Part shown: in pieces, positions 31,877 to 39,460 of the stretch
How the letters are laid out: each line of letters starts with the position of its first letter
Position numbering within the stretch: position 1 is the stretch's first letter
Source of the DNA: Elusimicrobiales bacterium
GTDB taxonomy: Bacteria > Elusimicrobiota > Elusimicrobia > Elusimicrobiales > Elusimicrobiaceae
Reading direction: 5' to 3'
Length of the DNA stretch: 48,232 bases
Assembly: GCA_028688475.1 (NCBI GenBank)
Contig: JAQTYB010000006.1
Location: 1 to 48,232, forward strand
Made by a program: the position numbers and the translations under genes
Notes under the pieces: generated by a model
What the model was told of the DNA's origin: nothing
The model's database searches: none
What the model saw: only the letters and a program-made list of their open reading frames with translations

Positions 31877-33240
31877 TTGGATTGCCGGAAAATGTCCGTG
31901 GGCAACGTCAGCAGGAAGGCGAAAACCGCCAGCGGCCACAATTGCGCGAACAGTCGTTGCAGCGAGTCGCGTATCACGATGGTGCGGATATCGCCCGGCG
32001 TGACTACGCAAGCCGCGCCGTACGCCGCCAGAAGCAGGCACAGCAGGCAGCCTGCGATAAAAATGCTTCGCCGCGCCGCCTTTTCCGCGGGGAATCCCAG
32101 AACGGGAATCAAAACCAGCAACAACGCCGAACTTATTACCGCGCAATTGACCGAAGCGGCATAAGCCAGCGCCGCGCCGAGCATGGTCCGTATCCTCCAC
32201 ACCAATTCAGAGGCGGGTAGTGGCTGAAAATAATTCAATGCTCCGCCGCTCCGGCAGCAGATATTGCAGACAGCCGCCGCGGCCAGAAACGGCGCGGCTC
32301 CCGCCGCGAAAAGCGCCAGCCTCCCGCGTCCTTTGAATACCGCTGCCGCCAGGATAAGCGCCGTTCCCGCGCAGAATAAAAAAACGGCGCCTTCCGTCTT
32401 TGTCCAGGCCGCCAGTCCCGCGAATATTCCCGCCGCCAGCGCGGCGCGCGGAGAATCTTCATTTCCCGCCGCCAGAAACGCCGACGAGACAAGCATGAAA
32501 AATGCCAGCGGGATGTCGGCGAGCTGCCCCGCCGCGAGCCACGAAAAACGGGTGTTGCCGAGCAGTATGATGACACCAATCAATCCGGTTTCGGTATTCT
32601 TCAGCCGGCTGAGCGCGGCGTAGAGCGCCGCCGCCGAGCCCGCCAGAAAAAGCAGCCCCGCGGCGCACGGCGCGGCCGGCGAAAATCCGCCGCCGACGGT
32701 CCAGGAACGCGCGGTCAGCAGCGGCAGAAACAGCGGATTGTTATGGTTGGGCAGCCAGTTGATGTCCGCGAAAAGCCGCAGCCAATCCGCCGGCGCGGCG
32801 TATATAATTTTTGCGCGCAGGTTCCAGAACGCCCACGTGTCGAACCCGGCGTGCGGGCTGACGATAACGGCGTGCGCGAATATGGCCAGCGCGCACAGAA
32901 TCTCCACCGTCAACGCCAGCGACAAAATGCGGAAAATAATGTTGTTTGACGGTTCACTGCGTTCAAATGCCGGCGTTTGCCGCCCGAACGCAAGCCATGC
33001 CGCGCAAAGCGCGGCCGTGGCGGCTGCTTCAAAAACGGGATACAACCGCATCCAGCCGGGAAACGATAACAGCCAGCAAAAACAGAGCAGCGCGAAAATG
33101 CCGCAGCCGAGCCCCCACGCCGCGCAGCCGCGCAGCAGCAGTTTGGCCAGGCCGGTTTTTTCTTCGGACGGATAAACAAACTCCAGCGCGGCCCACCCGG
33201 CGGCCAGCGGTTGCGCGAACAGGTACAGCGCGTATATCAT
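31867..33240 (-). CDS. Polytopic membrane protein, possible GT-C glycosyltransferase, 457 aa
   Basis: About eleven hydrophobic segments across the whole length. The conserved-looking patch between spans reads FDTWAFWNLRAKIIY, then WLPNHNNPLFLPLLTARSW. This Asp/Trp/Asn-rich periplasmic loop, with an acidic residue early in the loop, is the style of GT-C (dolichyl-phosphate-mannose-type) enzymes and related uncharacterised families. That assignment is by pattern only. The start ATG 33240 overlaps the upstream stop as ATGA. The 3' end overlaps the GT2 gene on the other strand by 10 nt. Confidence 0.68.
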   Translation of the reverse strand: MIYALYLFAQPLAAGWAALEFVYPSEEKTGLAKLLLRGCAAWGLGCGIFALLCFCWLLSFPGWMRLYPVFEAAATAALCAAWLAFGRQTPAFERSEPSNNIIFRILSLALTVEILCALAIFAHAVIVSPHAGFDTWAFWNLRAKIIYAAPADWLRLFADINWLPNHNNPLFLPLLTARSWTVGGGFSPAAPCAAGLLFLAGSAAALYAALSRLKNTETGLIGVIILLGNTRFSWLAAGQLADIPLAFFMLVSSAFLAAGNEDSPRAALAAGIFAGLAAWTKTEGAVFLFCAGTALILAAAVFKGRGRLALFAAGAAPFLAAAAVCNICCRSGGALNYFQPLPASELVWRIRTMLGAALAYAASVNCAVISSALLLVLIPVLGFPAEKAARRSIFIAGCLLCLLLAAYGAACVVTPGDIRTIVIRDSLQRLFAQLWPLAVFAFLLTLPTDIFRQSNQA

Positions 33241-33662
33241 CTGGACACCCGCTTCAAAACAACTGCGCCCGCCGTGTTTGAGGAAATGATGCGAAACCCG
33301 CGCGGGATTGCCGGTTTGGAATGGAAATTGCCAAGCACGTACCTGGAATCCGTCCCGTCCGAGATGACGGTGCGCGGCATGGCGTACTGGGCCAGTTTTC
33401 TGTAGGCGCCCGCCTCCTTGTCGTCAATATAGCCCGCTTCGCCTATTCCGGCCAGCGCGTGTTTCGCGGCGTCAAAACGTTTCAGGTAGGCTGTAACTTT
33501 ATCTTCACGGCGGGACAACGCGCGCAGGTTCAGCAAACAAACCGTGCGCAGCGAGGAATAAAGGGACAACAAAACCATCGCCGCCAAAACTAACGGCAAC
33601 ATTGCGCGCCTGAAATCGCGCGCAATAGCTGCCAGGTCGCAATAATCTTCTGAATCCGGCAT
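33237..33662 (-). CDS. Single-span membrane protein coupled to the polytopic protein, 141 aa
   Basis: A short cytoplasmic N-terminus (MPDSEDYCDLAAIARDFRR) is followed by one membrane span (MLPLVLAAMVLLSLYSSL, about 20-38). A soluble region ends in YVLGNFHSKPAIPRGFRII and AGAVVLKRVSR, which looks like a small beta-domain. No family is recognised. Coupling by ATGA to the following gene suggests the two act as a pair. I start at 33662. An in-frame extension to 33776 runs through the upstream terminator hairpin and the end of the previous gene, so it is rejected. Confidence 0.62.
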   Translation of the reverse strand: MPDSEDYCDLAAIARDFRRAMLPLVLAAMVLLSLYSSLRTVCLLNLRALSRREDKVTAYLKRFDAAKHALAGIGEAGYIDDKEAGAYRKLAQYAMPRTVISDGTDSRYVLGNFHSKPAIPRGFRIISSNTAGAVVLKRVSR

Positions 33663-33663
33663 G

Positions 33664-33704
33664 AATAAAACGCAGCCCGCAATCCTGTGGGACTGCGGGC
33701 TGCG
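33664..33704 (-). terminator. Rho-independent terminator directly before the next start codon
   Basis: An 11-bp perfect stem (33671-33681 with 33694-33704, CGCAGCCCGCA and complement) is followed on the minus strand by TTTTATT, ending 1 nt before ATG 33662. It terminates the 33713-34075 gene and could also act as an attenuator for 33237-33662. Confidence 0.7.
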
Positions 33705-33712
33705 CAAGTCGG

Positions 33713-34075
33713 CTATTTTCTGGTTTCGTGAATCTTTTTCGGACAGGGTTTGCCGGAGCGGCGCATTTTCGCGCAATCGCAGAGGAATTTGCCGTCCTTG
33801 ATATGAGCTGCGGCCAATTCCTGCAATTTCTTCACAACAGCCGCGTCAGCCGAAGTTATTTCCACGGTGACGCCGTTTTGGATATTGACGGCCTTGACCT
33901 GCGCGTCCCTGAGCAGCGCCATGCAGCCGCACGGTTTGCCGCCCTTTTTACGGGCCATTGGGCATTCATGCGCCGGTTTTCCGGCTTCCGGCGCGGGCGC
34001 GGCGGGTTGCTGCGCCGCTGCCAGCGCGGCTCCCGCAACCACAACCACCGATACCGCCATCATCAGTTTTTTCAT
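33713..34075 (-). CDS. Secreted Cys/Lys-rich protein, 120 aa
   Basis: The signal peptide MKKLMMAVSVVVVAGAALAAAQ is followed by an Ala/Pro spacer. The mature part has two similar Cys clusters: HECPMARKKGGKPCGCMALL and FLCDCAKMRRSGKPCPKK. Between them lies a short region with alternating hydrophobics (VKAVNIQNGVTVEITS). The paired C-x-x...GKPC-x-C pattern suggests metal binding or a redox site in the periplasm, but no named family is recognised. ATG 34075 has AGGAGG upstream. It has its own terminator. Confidence 0.7.
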   Translation of the reverse strand: MKKLMMAVSVVVVAGAALAAAQQPAAPAPEAGKPAHECPMARKKGGKPCGCMALLRDAQVKAVNIQNGVTVEITSADAAVVKKLQELAAAHIKDGKFLCDCAKMRRSGKPCPKKIHETRK

Positions 34076-34101
34076 CCGGGTATTCCTCCTGTTTAATCGA
34101 A

Positions 34102-35157
34102 CTAAAGGTAAGTTTGCCGCCTGAGGCGGCGTCTGAAATGAAGCGGGTCGCCGGGGTCGCCGTAGGCGATTTCCTCGCCCAGGGATTTGATGCGGTTTTC
34201 AAGGCAGTTGCGGCACATCTCGGCGTTCTCGTCGAGGCAGGGTTTGCCTTCGTAGAGTTTGTAAAGCGGGCGGTATTTCGTGTCGGTCAGGTTGGGCATG
34301 ACGACGTTGGCGCCCGCCAGGAGCCCCATCTCTCGCCCCGTCGGGTGCAGCGTTTGCAGCGCGGTGGTGGCGGCGATATTGACGTCGGCAAGCTCCAGCC
34401 GCGCAACGGCTATCATTTTGAGCGAAAGCTCAAGGTTGCGTTCCGCGTCGAAATCGGCGGCGCCGGCGGCGAGCGGCGTATCCTTGTGCGGGATGTAAGG
34501 CCCCATTCCTATCATGTCGGCGTCTATTTTCCTGAAAAAAATTATATCGTCGGCGAGATTTTCCACCGTCTGAAACGGCAGCCCTATCATCACGCCGGTG
34601 CCCAACTGGTAGCCGAGGTCCTTGAGAGTATGCAGACAGTCCAGCCGCTCCGCGAAGCTGTGGTCCGACGGATGCAGTTTTTCGTAAAGCTGCGGGTTTG
34701 AGGTTTCTATCCGCAACAGGTAGCGGCGCGCGCCGGCTTTGAGCCAGCGCTCGTAAGTCCGGCGGGACTGCTCGCCCAGCGAAATGGTAACGGCCATTTT
34801 GCCGCCGGTTTTTTCCGAGATTTGCGCGAGAGCGGTTTCAATCAGCGAAACGAATTCCTCGTCGGCGCGTTCGCCGGATTGCAGCACTATGGAGGCGTAG
34901 CCGTTCCGGTGCGCCCAGAGCGCGGATTCCCTTATCTCGTCGACGCACATTGAAAACCGCTGTACCGATTTATTGTCGCGCCGGATGCCGCAATAAAGGC
35001 AGTTTTTGACGCAGGTGTTGCTTAGCTCAATGAGCCCGCGCAGATAAACCTTCGGTCCTACGTTTTTTAGGCGGAAATCGTGCGCGTGCCTGTAGAGCGC
35101 GGCGATGTCTTCCTTTTTTTCAAGCCGCAAAAGCGACAGGATTGCAGCTCCGGTCAT
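34102..35157 (-). CDS. hydE: [FeFe]-hydrogenase maturase HydE (radical SAM)
   Basis: HydE is one of the radical-SAM enzymes that build the dithiomethylamine-containing H-cluster of [FeFe]-hydrogenase. The 351 residues have the radical-SAM motif CVKNCLYC (CX3CX2C, about 49-56). They also have the HydE-type auxiliary motif CX7CX2C near the C-terminus (CLDENAEMCRNC) and the family block LHPTGREMGLLAGANVVMPN. HydF, HydG and the hydrogenase itself are not in the window. ATG 35157 overlaps the mnmA stop (ATGA), so it is translated with a tRNA-thiolation enzyme. Confidence 0.9.
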   Translation of the reverse strand: MTGAAILSLLRLEKKEDIAALYRHAHDFRLKNVGPKVYLRGLIELSNTCVKNCLYCGIRRDNKSVQRFSMCVDEIRESALWAHRNGYASIVLQSGERADEEFVSLIETALAQISEKTGGKMAVTISLGEQSRRTYERWLKAGARRYLLRIETSNPQLYEKLHPSDHSFAERLDCLHTLKDLGYQLGTGVMIGLPFQTVENLADDIIFFRKIDADMIGMGPYIPHKDTPLAAGAADFDAERNLELSLKMIAVARLELADVNIAATTALQTLHPTGREMGLLAGANVVMPNLTDTKYRPLYKLYEGKPCLDENAEMCRNCLENRIKSLGEEIAYGDPGDPLHFRRRLRRQTYL

Positions 35158-36260
35158 TTCGCTATCACCCCGCCGAACAGTACGGTGTCGCCATCGTAGA
35201 AAACGGCGCTTTGCCCCGGCGTTACGGCAAACTGCGGCGTGGCGAAATCAGCGCGGAGGATACCGTTTTCCGGCGGCTGGATGACCGCCGCGACATGCGC
35301 GTGCTGCTGGCGTATTTTTACCCGCGCGGTGAACGGCTCGATTATTTCCCGCAACGCCACCATGTTGAGTTCCGAAACCCGTATTGAGCCTGAAAGCAGT
35401 TTTTCCTTAGGGCCGACGATGACGGCATTGCGCGCCGCGTCTATTTCCACCACATACAACGGCTCTTTATTTCCGCTTATGCCCATGCCCTTGCGTTGTC
35501 CGACGGTGTAATGGATTATGCCCTTATGCTCGCCGATGATTTTGCCCCCGGTGTCGAGCACCGGGCCGGGCGCGCCGGCATTCGCGGAAAAAAGCCGCGA
35601 ATAGCCGCCGCTGACGAAATCCTGGCTTTCGGGCTGTTCCGCCGCGTCGGCTAAATCCGCATCGCGCGCCGCCGCGCATACCTCGCGCTTTGTCAGTTCG
35701 CCGAGCGGGAACAAAAGTTTTGAAAGCTGAGCCTGGCCCAGTCCCCACAGGAAATAAGACTGGTCCTTGCGCGGGTCCGCGCCTTTTTTCAGGACGAACC
35801 TGCCGGCGCGGTTTTCTATCCGCGCGTAATGCCCCGTGGCGAAAAAATCGAAATCGCAGCCCGCCGCGCGGGTCCGCTCCAGTAGCAGGCCTAGTTTCAC
35901 CAGCCGGTTGCAGCGGACGCAGGGGTTCGGGGTGCGGCCTGCGAGGTATTCGCTCCTGAAATAATCCAGCACGCAGGACTTGTATTCCGCGCGCAAATCC
36001 ACGGTGATATGCTTTATGCCGATGCGTTTTGCGAATTGCCGCGCTTTCTCGATGTCCTCCGGCTCGTCGGCGCCGTAGCAGCCGCCGCGCAGCGGGCCGC
36101 AGCCGCAATTTCCGCCGGCTGCGGCGGACGGCGCGGACGCGCCGTCCCATACCGACATGGTGACGCCGGTCACCTCGTGGCCCTGATTTTTGAGCAGCCA
36201 TGCCGCCGTGGTGGAATCCACGCCGCCGCTCATGCCGACGGCTATTTTCAGCAGCTTCAT
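35154..36260 (-). CDS. mnmA: tRNA-specific 2-thiouridylase (MnmA), variant cysteine pattern
   Basis: MnmA makes the 2-thio group of U34 in Lys, Glu and Gln tRNAs with sulfur from a cysteine desulfurase. The 368 residues show the PP-loop GMSGGVDSTTAAWLL, TGHYARI, KDQSYFLWGL, YTVGQRKGMGI and a C-terminal beta barrel. The first active-site motif is NPCVRCN (two Cys; E. coli has NPDVLCN). The second, normally SQ-x-I-C-F, reads ESQDFVSGGYS and has no Cys. An extra N-terminal Cys cluster (CGCGPLRGGC, about 51-60) follows the first strand. ATG 36260 is the predicted +1 of an extended -10 promoter. Confidence 0.93.
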   Translation of the reverse strand: MKLLKIAVGMSGGVDSTTAAWLLKNQGHEVTGVTMSVWDGASAPSAAAGGNCGCGPLRGGCYGADEPEDIEKARQFAKRIGIKHITVDLRAEYKSCVLDYFRSEYLAGRTPNPCVRCNRLVKLGLLLERTRAAGCDFDFFATGHYARIENRAGRFVLKKGADPRKDQSYFLWGLGQAQLSKLLFPLGELTKREVCAAARDADLADAAEQPESQDFVSGGYSRLFSANAGAPGPVLDTGGKIIGEHKGIIHYTVGQRKGMGISGNKEPLYVVEIDAARNAVIVGPKEKLLSGSIRVSELNMVALREIIEPFTARVKIRQQHAHVAAVIQPPENGILRADFATPQFAVTPGQSAVFYDGDTVLFGGVIAK

Positions 36261-36266
36261 GGCAAT

Positions 36267-36275
36267 ATTGTACCA
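36267..36275 (-). promoter_or_regulatory. Extended -10 promoter TGG-TACAAT for mnmA, leaderless
   Basis: On the minus strand TGG precedes TACAAT (hexamer 36267-36272, 5 of 6). Exactly 6 nt lie between it and ATG 36260, so +1 falls on the start codon. Confidence 0.55.
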
Positions 36276-36301
36276 GTTCGCGCGCCGCGGGCGCGAAAAA
36301 G

Positions 36302-36310
36302 TGCTAAAAT
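36302..36310 (+). promoter_or_regulatory. Extended -10 promoter TGC-TAAAAT for htpX
   Basis: TGC (36302-36304) precedes TAAAAT (36305-36310). The predicted start near 36317 leaves a 27-nt leader holding AAGGAGG (36332-36338) before ATG 36344. It is divergent from the mnmA promoter. Confidence 0.55.
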
Positions 36311-36343
36311 TTTTCCATAGCTGACACAAAAAAGGAGGTAACT

Positions 36344-37240
36344 ATGCGTTTCTTCAAAAGAATCTTCCTGTTCATGATGGTCAATATTCTGATATTGGTC
36401 ACGTTGTCCGTCACGCTGCAACTGCTCGGCGTCCGGCCCTATCTGAGCGCCAACGGAATAGATTATGCCTCGCTGATGATTTTCTGCCTCGTCTGGGGCA
36501 TGGGCGGCGCGTTCATCTCGCTGGCGATTTCGCGCATGATGGCGAAATGGATGATGGGCGTGGAAGTCATAGACCCCAACACCAATGACCATAACCTCGC
36601 CGAACTGGTAAATGTGGTGCATTCGCTGGCAAAAGCCGCCGGACTGCCCCGAATGCCGGAAGTGGGCATTTACGAAAGCCCCGAGCCCAACGCTTTCGCC
36701 ACCGGCCCCACGCGCAGCCGCGCGCTTGTGGCGGTTTCGACAGGACTGCTGGGCTCGATGGACAAAAACCAGATTGAAGGCGTGCTGGCGCACGAAATCT
36801 CCCACGTCGCAAACGGCGACATGGTCACCATGACGCTCTTGCAGGGTATAATGAACGCGATTGTGATGTTCCTCGCGCGGGTCATCGCGTTCGCGGCCAG
36901 CCAGAGCGTCAAGGAGGATATGCGGCCCATAGTGAATTTTCTGGTGACAATCGTCATGGAAATACTGCTGAGCCTGCTGGGAATGATGGCGGTGATGTGG
37001 TTTTCCCGCGCGCGCGAATATGCGGCGGACAACGGCGGCGCAAACCTCGCCGGGCGCGGCAAGATGATAGGCGCGCTGCGCGCGTTGCAACTTACCGTGA
37101 AGTATCACGACCCGCGCCAGCCCGCCTCGATGGCGACGCTGAAGATATCCGACAGGCCGCGCGGCGGTATCGCCATGCTGTTTGCCAGCCACCCGCCGCT
37201 GGAAGAGCGCATAGCGCGCCTTGAGGCTATGCAGCAGTAG
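36344..37240 (+). CDS. htpX: Membrane zinc metalloprotease HtpX
   Basis: HtpX is an M48-family protease in the inner membrane that degrades misfolded membrane proteins under stress. The 298 residues have two N-terminal spans (about 5-30 and 40-62), the zinc-binding HEISH motif (about 147-151), two more hydrophobic segments (about 160-215) and the third ligand in SRAREYAAD. The end LFASHPPLEERIARLEAM is characteristic. A near-consensus ribosome-binding site fixes the start. It is monocistronic, between divergent mnmA and a bidirectional terminator. Confidence 0.95.
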   Translation: MRFFKRIFLFMMVNILILVTLSVTLQLLGVRPYLSANGIDYASLMIFCLVWGMGGAFISLAISRMMAKWMMGVEVIDPNTNDHNLAELVNVVHSLAKAAGLPRMPEVGIYESPEPNAFATGPTRSRALVAVSTGLLGSMDKNQIEGVLAHEISHVANGDMVTMTLLQGIMNAIVMFLARVIAFAASQSVKEDMRPIVNFLVTIVMEILLSLLGMMAVMWFSRAREYAADNGGANLAGRGKMIGALRALQLTVKYHDPRQPASMATLKISDRPRGGIAMLFASHPPLEERIARLEAMQQ

Positions 37241-37262
37241 CCGGCTCGGTTTTTGTTCCGGC

Positions 37263-37293
37263 AAAAAAGCCCCCGCTCGGGGGCTTTTTTTGG
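37263..37293. terminator. Bidirectional terminator between htpX and the Toprim-like gene
   Basis: AAAAAAGCCCCCG and CGGGGGCTTTTTTT form a compact hairpin with an A-tract on one side and a T-tract on the other. It can stop transcription from both converging genes. Confidence 0.85.
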
Positions 37294-37294
37294 G

Positions 37295-37852
37295 CTATAA
37301 AAGAGATTTGATTCTGGATTTATACTCAGCACACACAGCGGCTAACGACGGTAAAATGATTGGAATTGCAGACCGACCCAAACATCTGTCCACAAGATTA
37401 CTCACTGCTTTTTTGCAATTTCTTTCTTTGTCCAATTTAGGATATGTTGTTGTTTCGTCCACGATTTCCCCTTCAAGATGCCTAATCCATGTTTCTATAT
37501 TACGGCGGGGAATTGCAATAACAACGGCATCATTGTTGTTTAGGAACGGAATTTGTCTGGATTCGCATTCAACTCTTATCTCGCCAATCCGTTCATCTGC
37601 GCTTTTGGAATCTGCATCTATCATTGCGATTAAAGCGACATTGCTTCCTTTGTTACGCTCTTTACGATATGCAGGAAGTTCCTTTGGAAACAGTTCTCTT
37701 ATATATTGTTCCGCAGAACCGGAAGCTGAAGGGCTTTTTTCAATACGCAAATCCCGTCCTTCCCAACCCATCCCGTATAGGAATCGCCGAATAAAAGCTT
37801 CGTGCTGGTTGTCTTCGCAAAGGATAACAATTCTTGCACGTCGTGCGCTCAT
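37295..37852 (-). CDS. Toprim-like protein paired with an ATPase (candidate nuclease), 185 aa
   Basis: The N-terminus RIVILCEDNQHEAFIRRFL has an acidic residue after a hydrophobic strand (E13). The sequence ALIAMIDADSKS gives a D-x-D pair (D79, D81). A later strand and helix read VIAIPRRNIETWI. This E...DxD arrangement is the Toprim pattern seen in OLD nucleases, the DUF4276/DUF4435-type partners and RNase M5-like proteins. I recognise the pattern, not a named family. Base composition is clearly lower in GC than the flanking genes. ATG 37852 overlaps the ATPase stop by 4 nt, indicating one operon. A role in anti-phage defence is inferred from the pairing. Confidence 0.68.
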   Translation of the reverse strand: MSARRARIVILCEDNQHEAFIRRFLYGMGWEGRDLRIEKSPSASGSAEQYIRELFPKELPAYRKERNKGSNVALIAMIDADSKSADERIGEIRVECESRQIPFLNNNDAVVIAIPRRNIETWIRHLEGEIVDETTTYPKLDKERNCKKAVSNLVDRCLGRSAIPIILPSLAAVCAEYKSRIKSLL

Positions 37853-38967
37853 TCAGTCCAGCCTCTGGCGATTTGCTCGGAAAGCTTAAGGCCTTGTTCA
37901 ATTTGCTTAGGCATTTCCCCGATGCGTGCTGGACCGAGAGAATCACGCTTTATCCATTTCCCGCATTCAGGTCCCAGATAATCAATTAACTCAGGATGAT
38001 GGCTGATGATAATGACTTGAGGAATCAACCCATCTTGACAAGCATTATTAAGTTCCAGAAGCCAGGGTTGTATCTCCGGCAGGGCAATATAATTTTCAGG
38101 CTCATCAAGAAACAATGAATGTCCCGTGCCCTGCAAACCAAACAGAAGAGAATATAGGATAAATATTACACGCTGACCATCTGAAAGCTGTCCGAAATCA
38201 AACCAAACTGGCGAAGCATTCGCCTCTTCGGTTTTAAATCCGACCTTGAGCAGCCTTTGTTTTCCGGCCTCAACGAGCTTAAATGCATAGAATCCAGAAA
38301 CTGTTTTCTGCAATTGCTGCGTTAACGGCATTATTTTGTCTTGATGCTCTTGGGAAAGATATCTATACCAGGAGGCAAAATTCGTGCCGTCGTGCTCAAG
38401 CCAATCAGATTCTTTTTCTGTTTCGGATTTAATAGCTCTTGGTTGGAGGCTCACAATGAATAGCTTGCTTGCCCATTCTTTGAAATACGTAAGCTTTTTA
38501 TTATCGACCCTTGCCGGGATTGTTGCAAGCATTGATAACGACCAATCACCTGGATATTCGGGGCCTGGATTATGGTCGTCGTGGTACAGTTTAACATTGC
38601 CTTGTTGAAACTCAAATAAAGGTTTTCCATCAAGCAACAAACGCTCAAGCTCTATGCGTTGTTTATTTCTTTCAGGGTTATGCGAAATGACCAGTTTGTA
38701 AGAAAATAGTCCATATTCGCTTTGGACATCAAATTCAAAAATCTGTTCAGCTTTTTCACCTTTTTTGACCCATGCGGTGATAGAGTCAGGGGGAAAGATT
38801 TCGGAAATTTGAGCTTTGTCAGAGATAAGACGCTGAATTCCGGAAAGCAAATCAAAAATAGTGGATTTACCCGCGCCGTTGGGTCCCATTAACAGGTTCA
38901 ACTTGTCGAAACGCATCTCAAAATTGACTAAACAACGGTAGTTGTCCGTATACAGTCTTTTGAGCAT
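37849..38967 (-). CDS. RecF/OLD-like AAA (ABC-type) ATPase, 372 aa
   Basis: The ATPase head shows Walker A GPNGAGKST (about 28-36), the ABC signature FGQLSDGQRVIF, Walker B HSLFLDEPENYI and a switch His in IIISHHPELID. Between the N- and C-terminal halves lies an insert of about 200 residues without long coiled coils, as in the AAA_15/AAA_21 group. The closest functional analogies are the ATPases of OLD, Gabija and PARIS-type defence systems, where the partner is a Toprim nuclease. AGAGGG lies 5 nt before ATG 38967. Low GC relative to the flanks suggests horizontal transfer. Confidence 0.8.
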   Translation of the reverse strand: MLKRLYTDNYRCLVNFEMRFDKLNLLMGPNGAGKSTIFDLLSGIQRLISDKAQISEIFPPDSITAWVKKGEKAEQIFEFDVQSEYGLFSYKLVISHNPERNKQRIELERLLLDGKPLFEFQQGNVKLYHDDHNPGPEYPGDWSLSMLATIPARVDNKKLTYFKEWASKLFIVSLQPRAIKSETEKESDWLEHDGTNFASWYRYLSQEHQDKIMPLTQQLQKTVSGFYAFKLVEAGKQRLLKVGFKTEEANASPVWFDFGQLSDGQRVIFILYSLLFGLQGTGHSLFLDEPENYIALPEIQPWLLELNNACQDGLIPQVIIISHHPELIDYLGPECGKWIKRDSLGPARIGEMPKQIEQGLKLSEQIARGWTE

Positions 38968-39035
38968 AATAACCCTCTCTTGCCTTTGATTTCACCCTCC
39001 AAAGGCGACAGCAACTCCCGATAACCAGCGTTTAT

Positions 39036-39044
39036 ACTATAGCA
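39036..39044 (-). promoter_or_regulatory. Extended -10 promoter TGC-TATAGT for the ATPase/Toprim pair
   Basis: On the minus strand TGC precedes TATAGT (hexamer 39036-39041, 5 of 6). The predicted start near 39029 leaves a leader of about 61 nt. Confidence 0.45.
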
Positions 39045-39088
39045 AAACTTTGCCTGCCATTTGATGCATTCAAAATGTTCCGAATAAC

Positions 39089-39460
39089 CTATTCCATTGG
39101 AGGTTTATTCGCGGGGCGGCAGGCTACCAGGTTCACGCCGGTTCCCATGAAGTTTTCAGCGAGGACCGCGCCGGTTTCCACGGGCGCCGACACGAGTATT
39201 TTTTTGACCTCGCGCATGGCGGGCAGCAGTCCGGCTTTGGGTATCGGGCCGCTGGTGCGCACCGGCAGCATTTTGATATCCAGCTCCTCCGCCAGCACCG
39301 AGGACGTGAAGGTACGGACCGGGTTTTCTATTTCGCTGCGGGCGTACTTGTCGCCGCGCGGGCAGGTGTTGCCGGTTACGGACACGACTTTGTTTCCTTC
39401 GAGCGCCACTTCAAGCGAGCAGCCCTGCGGGCATTCTATGCAAATCAGCTTGCGGCTCAT
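39089..39460 (-). CDS. DUF1667 (COG3862) protein of the glycerol-3-phosphate oxidation operon
   Basis: 123 residues beginning MSRKLICIECPQGCSLEV, with four conserved Cys (CIECPQGC and NTCPRG) that probably bind an Fe-S cluster or zinc. Members of this family are regularly the third gene after a GlpA-like and a flavin oxidoreductase gene, as here, but their exact role is unknown. It overlaps the oxidoreductase stop by 4 nt. The stop codon is followed by an intergenic gap to the ATPase promoter. Confidence 0.85.
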   Translation of the reverse strand: MSRKLICIECPQGCSLEVALEGNKVVSVTGNTCPRGDKYARSEIENPVRTFTSSVLAEELDIKMLPVRTSGPIPKAGLLPAMREVKKILVSAPVETGAVLAENFMGTGVNLVACRPANKPPME

